In this document: positions 5,467 through 8,761 of the stretch, one piece after another
Layout of the letters: each line of letters opens with the position of its first letter
How positions within the stretch are numbered: the stretch's first letter is position 1
Assembly: GCA_005792225.1 (NCBI GenBank)
Contig: SXSP01000065.1
Location: forward strand, 1-8,761
Reading direction: 5' to 3'
Origin: Bdellovibrionales bacterium
GTDB lineage: Bacteria > Bdellovibrionota > Bdellovibrionia > Bdellovibrionales > JAMPXM01
DNA: 8,761 nt
Translations under genes and position numbers: made by a program
Notes under the pieces: generated by a model
Told to the model about the DNA's origin: nothing
What the model saw: the letters and a program-made list of their open reading frames with translations, nothing else
Databases searched by the model: none

Positions 5467-6968
5467 AAAAGACTCTCTCGATCCTCCTACTTCTGTCGAG
5501 TCAAATCACGCTTGCGAGCATCGGGCCTCTCCCACCGCAAGAAGTGGCGAAGAAGAACCTCGAAGCTGCGAGAAAGCGGTTTGAGGCGCCACGTGGACGG
5601 ACTCGCAACAAAGAAGTTTCTGTTCAGGCATCCCAACCGGTTCCCGGTGCCTTCGTTAAAAATGGTCACCTGATCTTCGACGATAGAGCTTCCGCCACTG
5701 CTTGGCTTCGTTTGCGCGCACCTGAGATTAAGAAATCTTTCGGTGCCGTGAACTTTACCGTCGCTGACAATCACGCGTATCAAACGACCGTCCAGGCTTG
5801 GGTGGACGAACTTTGGGTTGGATTTAAAAAACTCTTTCCCGCGCAGACGGAAGGCCTTGAGTCTCCGCCCGTGTTGATGGTCGAGAGTGAGATCTCGAAT
5901 GCTTTTGTCGAGAATCATGATCGCTCGACGGTCGCACATGCGGTGATCGTCTTAACCGCGCTCATCGACGAGGCGGGCGGGATTGAAAAAAAGACGGAAC
6001 TTACTGGAATTCTCGCGCACGAAATCGCCCACGCGGTTTTCAAGCATGGTTCGCAGGACGTGAAGGAGAAAATCGAGAAGTTCTATGTGCGCGAGGGTGG
6101 CACGCTCGGATTTGAATCTAAAAAAGACGACCCGAAGCTTCAGGGAAAAATGAGGCGTTACCTGGACGCTGCCCGGAGCTCTGGGGAATTAACGGATCGG
6201 GGACTTCTCAACCTGCCATCTCCCGGCTATGCGAGTCCGTATCTCTACCGCGTCTGGAATCGCATGCGGTCCACTTTATCGGAGAACTCGAATGCCTGTA
6301 ACGTCGAGAAGGCCGCGATGAAAAGCTGGGGCGACTTGCTGCAATTCTCGACTCTCGAATTTGGCTATCTCGTGAAGGCGTCGCCCGAACAGCTGCGAGG
6401 AGCAAGTCAGGATTTGATAGATGCGGAAACATCCTGCTTTCGGGGTCGACGGGCCTCACTGAAGAGGGCGATGGCTGCGGAACTCAAGCTTTCGGAAGAG
6501 CAGTTGGAGGCGAGTCCCGAATTCAGCCGACTTCTGTCGGCGTACTCATCTGGCAAGGATTCCGTTGAGGGCCTCACTCGCGTCGTTGAGCTCGAACGCA
6601 AGACGATGTTAGAGGTCGAAGCTTCGGTGGATTTTTCTCATCTCGGCTACTACACGACCGAGCAACACGCCGATGATGTTTCGGCTCTCGTGCACGCGTC
6701 TCTCGGTCAGCCAGCAGATGCGTTCGGCCGGCTTCTAAAAATCATGATGGCGAATATCCGTGCGGAAGACGCTCCCGCTTGCGAGGCGATCCTCGGTGAG
6801 GGTCAAACGCCGGCGATGGGATCTCTCTTCGTCGTTCATCATAGTTATTGCTACCGGATATATAACTTCAGAGAAATCGCGAAACGCTTGACGGTGGATC
6901 GTTTGGACGCCTTCGTTCCGCTCGTCGGCTTGGATGTCAGGACCAATGTCGAAGCCCGAGCCCGGTAA
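5463..6968 (+). CDS. Secreted M48-like zinc metalloprotease, third gene of the lodAB operon
   Basis: Read from the ATG at 5463, the protein has 501 residues and a clear Sec signal peptide (MKKTLSILLLLSSQITLASI). The frame is open upstream to a GTG at 5406, but that start would bury the signal behind 19 extra residues, so 5463 is preferred; it overlaps the lodB stop (ATGA, 5463-5466). GILAHEIAHAVFKHG (182-196) carries the HExxH zinc and catalytic motif with H186, E187 and H190. EQHADDVSAL (400-409) fits the E-x-x-x-D block that supplies the third zinc ligand in M48 (E400). The gap of about 210 residues between them is far longer than in usual M48 enzymes such as BepA/Oma1 types, so there is a large helical insertion at about 200-390. 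Four cysteines (C279, C325, C440, C463) suit disulfides in the periplasm. Likely roles are processing the exported oxidase or clearing damaged envelope proteins; the substrate is unknown. Confidence 0.85.
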   Translation: MKKTLSILLLLSSQITLASIGPLPPQEVAKKNLEAARKRFEAPRGRTRNKEVSVQASQPVPGAFVKNGHLIFDDRASATAWLRLRAPEIKKSFGAVNFTVADNHAYQTTVQAWVDELWVGFKKLFPAQTEGLESPPVLMVESEISNAFVENHDRSTVAHAVIVLTALIDEAGGIEKKTELTGILAHEIAHAVFKHGSQDVKEKIEKFYVREGGTLGFESKKDDPKLQGKMRRYLDAARSSGELTDRGLLNLPSPGYASPYLYRVWNRMRSTLSENSNACNVEKAAMKSWGDLLQFSTLEFGYLVKASPEQLRGASQDLIDAETSCFRGRRASLKRAMAAELKLSEEQLEASPEFSRLLSAYSSGKDSVEGLTRVVELERKTMLEVEASVDFSHLGYYTTEQHADDVSALVHASLGQPADAFGRLLKIMMANIRAEDAPACEAILGEGQTPAMGSLFVVHHSYCYRIYNFREIAKRLTVDRLDAFVPLVGLDVRTNVEARAR

Positions 6969-6974
6969 GTGGGT

Positions 6975-6996
6975 TTACGAATTCTAGAATTCGTAA
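6975..6996. repeat. 22-bp perfect palindrome after the operon
   Basis: The left half TTACGAATTCT (6975-6985) is followed directly by its exact reverse complement AGAATTCGTAA (6986-6996), centred on CTAG. It starts six bases after the protease stop codon. It could fold into a 9-bp stem with a 4-nt loop in RNA and end or stabilise the operon transcript, but no T-tract follows. It could equally be a binding site for a dimeric DNA-binding protein. Confidence 0.75.
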
Positions 6997-7034
6997 CGGG
7001 TCTGAGGCGTCGAGTGAATAGCTTTGGTCGTCGG

Positions 7035-7053
7035 CTCAATAGAATATATTGAG
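7035..7053. repeat. Dyad CTCAATA-N5-TATTGAG
   Basis: Two perfect 7-bp arms (7035-7041 and 7047-7053) flank a 5-nt AT-rich spacer (GAATA), in the gap between the protease operon and the chemoreceptor gene. The geometry suits a helix-turn-helix dimer site or a small RNA hairpin. A further 7-bp inverted repeat, GGACCGC (7053-7059) with GCGGTCC (7086-7092), begins at its right edge. No function can be assigned. Confidence 0.45.
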
Positions 7054-7119
7054 GACCGCGTAAGCCGCTCTCCAGGTCCAGGTTTGCGGTCCGATTCGAT
7101 TTTCTAGGCTCATGATTTC

Positions 7120-7146
7120 TTTAGCAACACTTCTTGGTGCCGATAG
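7120..7146 (+). promoter_or_regulatory. Sigma-28 (FliA)-like promoter upstream of the chemoreceptor gene
   Basis: GCCGATAG at 7139-7146 matches seven of eight bases of the flagellar/chemotaxis sigma-28 -10 consensus GCCGATAA. A poor -35 element, TTTA (7120-7123, against TAAA), lies at the expected 15-nt spacing. Placement about 45 bp before the start of a chemoreceptor gene, a classic sigma-28 target class, supports the call. The weak -35 keeps it tentative. Confidence 0.5.
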
Positions 7147-7148
7147 GG

Positions 7149-7167
7149 CAAACATACACAATGTTTG
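7149..7167 (+). promoter_or_regulatory. Dyad CAAACAT-N5-ATGTTTG in chemoreceptor leader
   Basis: Perfect 7-bp arms (7149-7155 and 7161-7167) flank ACACA. The stem can extend by a G-U pair and a G-C pair on the outer side. It begins two bases after the sigma-28-like -10 element, so it would overlap the transcription start. That position suits a repressor operator, or a hairpin at the very 5' end of the mRNA. The ribosome site region (GGGAG, 7178-7182) lies just downstream and is not included in the stem. Confidence 0.5.
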
Positions 7168-7191
7168 TCGTGTCATCGGGAGCTGAAGAGA

Positions 7192-8761
7192 ATGAGTCAG
7201 GCCAGAAACGTCGAATTTGTTCAAGTCGAGCGACTTCATAACAGTTTAGATCAAACGGGGCTCCTCGAGGCGTTGGACCGGGTCCAGGCGGTGATCGAAT
7301 TTGATCTCACCGGGACGATCCTCACGGCAAACGAAAACTTCCTTAAGACCGTCGGGTACACACTCGACGAAATTAAAGGCAAACATCATCGGATCTTCTG
7401 CGAGGGACATTATGCTTCGTCCCTCGAATATCAGATGTTTTGGCAGAAGCTCGCTCGTGGAGAATTCGATGCGGGGGAATACAAGAGATTCGGACGAAAC
7501 GGGCGGGAGGTTTGGATCAATGCCTCGTACAATCCGGTACTCGATGAGAACGGCCGACCTTTCAAAGTCGTGAAGTTCGCAACCGACATCACTGCCTCGA
7601 AGACGAGTCAGGCGGAATTTGAAGGAAAACTCAATGCGATCAGCAAAGCCCAGGCGATCATCGAGTTCGATCTCACGGGATGTATTCTGACGGCCAACGA
7701 AAACTTTTTGAAGACGGTCGGCTATTCGCTCGAGGAAATCAAAGGAAAGCACCACCGCATGTTCTGTGAGCCGACGTATGCGGCATCCATGGAATATCAA
7801 ACGTTCTGGCAGAAGCTAGGTCGTGGCGAGTACGATGCCGGTGAGTACAAACGACAAGGACGCGGCGGAAAAGAGGTCTGGATTAACGCCTCTTACAATC
7901 CGATCTTCGATGCGAGTGGAAAGCCTTATAAGGTCGTCAAGTTTGCGACGGACGTCACGGAATTGAAACTTCGCAACACGGAGTTCGAAGGAAAGCTAAA
8001 CGCGATCAGTAAAGCGCAAGCGGTCATTGAATTCGCTCTCGACGGAACCGTTCTCACCGCTAACGAGAACTTCTTGAAGACCCTTGGATACTCGCTCGAC
8101 GAGATTAAGGGAAAACATCACAGGATGTTCTGCGAAGACGCGTACGCGGCGTCGGCTACTTACCATCAATTTTGGGAAAAGCTTCGCAACGGCCAGTTCG
8201 ATACCGGTCGCTATAAGCGTCTCGGGCGGGGTGGCAAAGTTATCTGGATTCAAGCCAACTACAACCCCATCTTCGATTTAAACGGGCGCGTTCTGAAGGT
8301 CGTGAAATTTGCATCCGACATCACGGCGCAGGTCAGGTTGGAAGAAGACGTGACGAACATCGCGGTGAACTTCGCAAACCAGTCGAAGGAGATTTCTTCG
8401 CAAGCCATCACGGTCGCCACGGGCGCTCAGTCACTGGGTGCGACAACAGAGGAGATGAATGCGGCGGTCGAAGAACTGAGCGCGTCGATTGACTCAATCG
8501 CGCAAAACAGTCGTTCTGCGGATGTCATCGCAAAGGGGACGCAGACGGAAGCCGATATTGGAGCTCAGGCGATCGCAAAATCAATCGACGCCATGGAGGC
8601 CATCAATCGTTCATCCGAGGAAATCAGCGAGATCGTAAAAGTGATCAGCGAAATTGCGAGCCAAACGAATCTGCTCGCATTCAACGCGGCGATTGAAGCC
8701 GCACGTGCGGGTGAACACGGTCTCGGGTTTTCCGTGGTAGCCGATGAAGTGAGAAAACTTG
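7192..8761 (+). CDS. Soluble chemoreceptor with three tandem PAS domains (partial, cut by window end)
   Basis: The frame runs from ATG 7192 through the last base, giving 523 residues without a stop. GGGAG (7178-7182) and GAAGAG (7185-7190) precede the start. Three PAS domains lie at about 30-134, 152-256 and 274-378; each repeats the blocks [34 protein letters not shown], and ASYNP....VVKFATDIT. These resemble the PAS domains of Aer/BdlA-type receptors, which sense redox state or small ligands, often through FAD or haem; the cofactor here cannot be told. From about 385 the methyl-accepting signalling domain begins, with the hairpin-tip sequence [20 protein letters not shown] at 486-505 and [17 protein letters not shown] after it. 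This tip contacts CheA and CheW. No membrane segment or signal peptide is visible, so it is a cytoplasmic receptor or one that joins a receptor array through partners. The rest of the signalling domain and any CheB/CheR docking tail lie beyond the window. Confidence 0.95.
   Translation, partial: MSQARNVEFVQVERLHNSLDQTGLLEALDRVQAVIEFDLTGTILTANENFLKTVGYTLDEIKGKHHRIFCEGHYASSLEYQMFWQKLARGEFDAGEYKRFGRNGREVWINASYNPVLDENGRPFKVVKFATDITASKTSQAEFEGKLNAISKAQAIIEFDLTGCILTANENFLKTVGYSLEEIKGKHHRMFCEPTYAASMEYQTFWQKLGRGEYDAGEYKRQGRGGKEVWINASYNPIFDASGKPYKVVKFATDVTELKLRNTEFEGKLNAISKAQAVIEFALDGTVLTANENFLKTLGYSLDEIKGKHHRMFCEDAYAASATYHQFWEKLRNGQFDTGRYKRLGRGGKVIWIQANYNPIFDLNGRVLKVVKFASDITAQVRLEEDVTNIAVNFANQSKEISSQAITVATGAQSLGATTEEMNAAVEELSASIDSIAQNSRSADVIAKGTQTEADIGAQAIAKSIDAMEAINRSSEEISEIVKVISEIASQTNLLAFNAAIEAARAGEHGLGFSVVADEVRKL
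7249..8346 (+). repeat. Three in-frame 366-bp tandem PAS-coding units
   Basis: Units run about 7249-7614, 7615-7980 and 7981-8346. Equivalent codons are spaced exactly 366 bp apart (for example the GAA/GAG after the conserved ATC at 7297 and 7663; GAA at 7615 and GAG at 7981). Protein blocks such as [10 protein letters not shown] and KVVKFA recur unchanged while many third codon positions differ, so the duplications are old and protein sequence has been conserved by selection. Units 2 and 3 share a linker, [14 protein letters not shown], that unit 1 lacks. Confidence 0.9.

Noticed and set aside
7036..7239. 67-codon open frame on the minus strand in the gap before the chemoreceptor
   Set aside because: It overlaps the chemoreceptor start and its likely promoter, has no recognisable motif, and its start has no convincing ribosome site. 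It is more likely chance.
7246..7800. 184-codon minus-strand frame opposite the PAS repeats, with internal repeated text
   Set aside because: Its apparent internal repeat simply mirrors the PAS duplication on the coding strand.
1..8761. CRISPR arrays, tRNA or rRNA genes, insertion sequences, integrase or attachment sites
   Set aside because: I looked for short regularly spaced repeats, cloverleaf-like segments, transposase motifs and terminal repeats and saw none.

Overview
The window looks like chromosomal DNA from a moderately GC-rich Gram-negative bacterium. Several proteins carry export signals (Sec-type, and one twin-arginine type), and there is an efflux-pump remnant and a soluble chemoreceptor. 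The style of the proteins, such as the RRQFLKMGGSAA Tat signal and the GEHG variant of the chemoreceptor tip, reminds me of Bdellovibrionota or other former deltaproteobacteria. That assignment is only an impression from sequence.

Layout. Positions 1-654 (+) hold the wreck of an RND multidrug/metal efflux locus: a short piece of an inner-membrane RND pump gene (about 72-174) is joined out of frame to the C-terminal half of a TolC-like outer-membrane channel gene (175-654). Positions 684-750 form a long inverted repeat that includes the 3' end of a small secreted-protein gene on the minus strand (725-1057). Upstream of it, also on minus, is a gene for a secreted haem catalase-family protein (1182-2174). 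A 188-bp divergent intergenic region separates this from a plus-strand operon.

The core of the window is that operon, 2363-6968. It encodes a LodA/GoxA-family cysteine tryptophylquinone (CTQ) oxidase with a Tat signal, a LodB/GoxB-family flavoprotein that should install the CTQ cofactor, and a Sec-exported M48-like zinc metalloprotease. Both gene junctions are 4-bp ATGA overlaps, so the three genes are probably translationally coupled. My model: LodB modifies LodA in the cytoplasm, folded LodA leaves through Tat, the protease acts on it or its surroundings in the periplasm, and the divergently encoded secreted catalase-family protein deals with the H2O2 that such oxidases release. The family assignments rest on motifs; the pathway model is inference.

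After the operon comes a 223-bp intergenic region unusually rich in dyad symmetry: a 22-bp perfect palindrome just past the protease stop, a 7-bp dyad with a 5-nt spacer, and another 7-bp dyad with a 5-nt spacer just after a sigma-28-like promoter (-10 GCCGATAG). Finally, 7192 to the window end encodes a soluble chemoreceptor with three tandem PAS domains, each unit exactly 366 bp, and a methyl-accepting signalling domain cut by the window edge.
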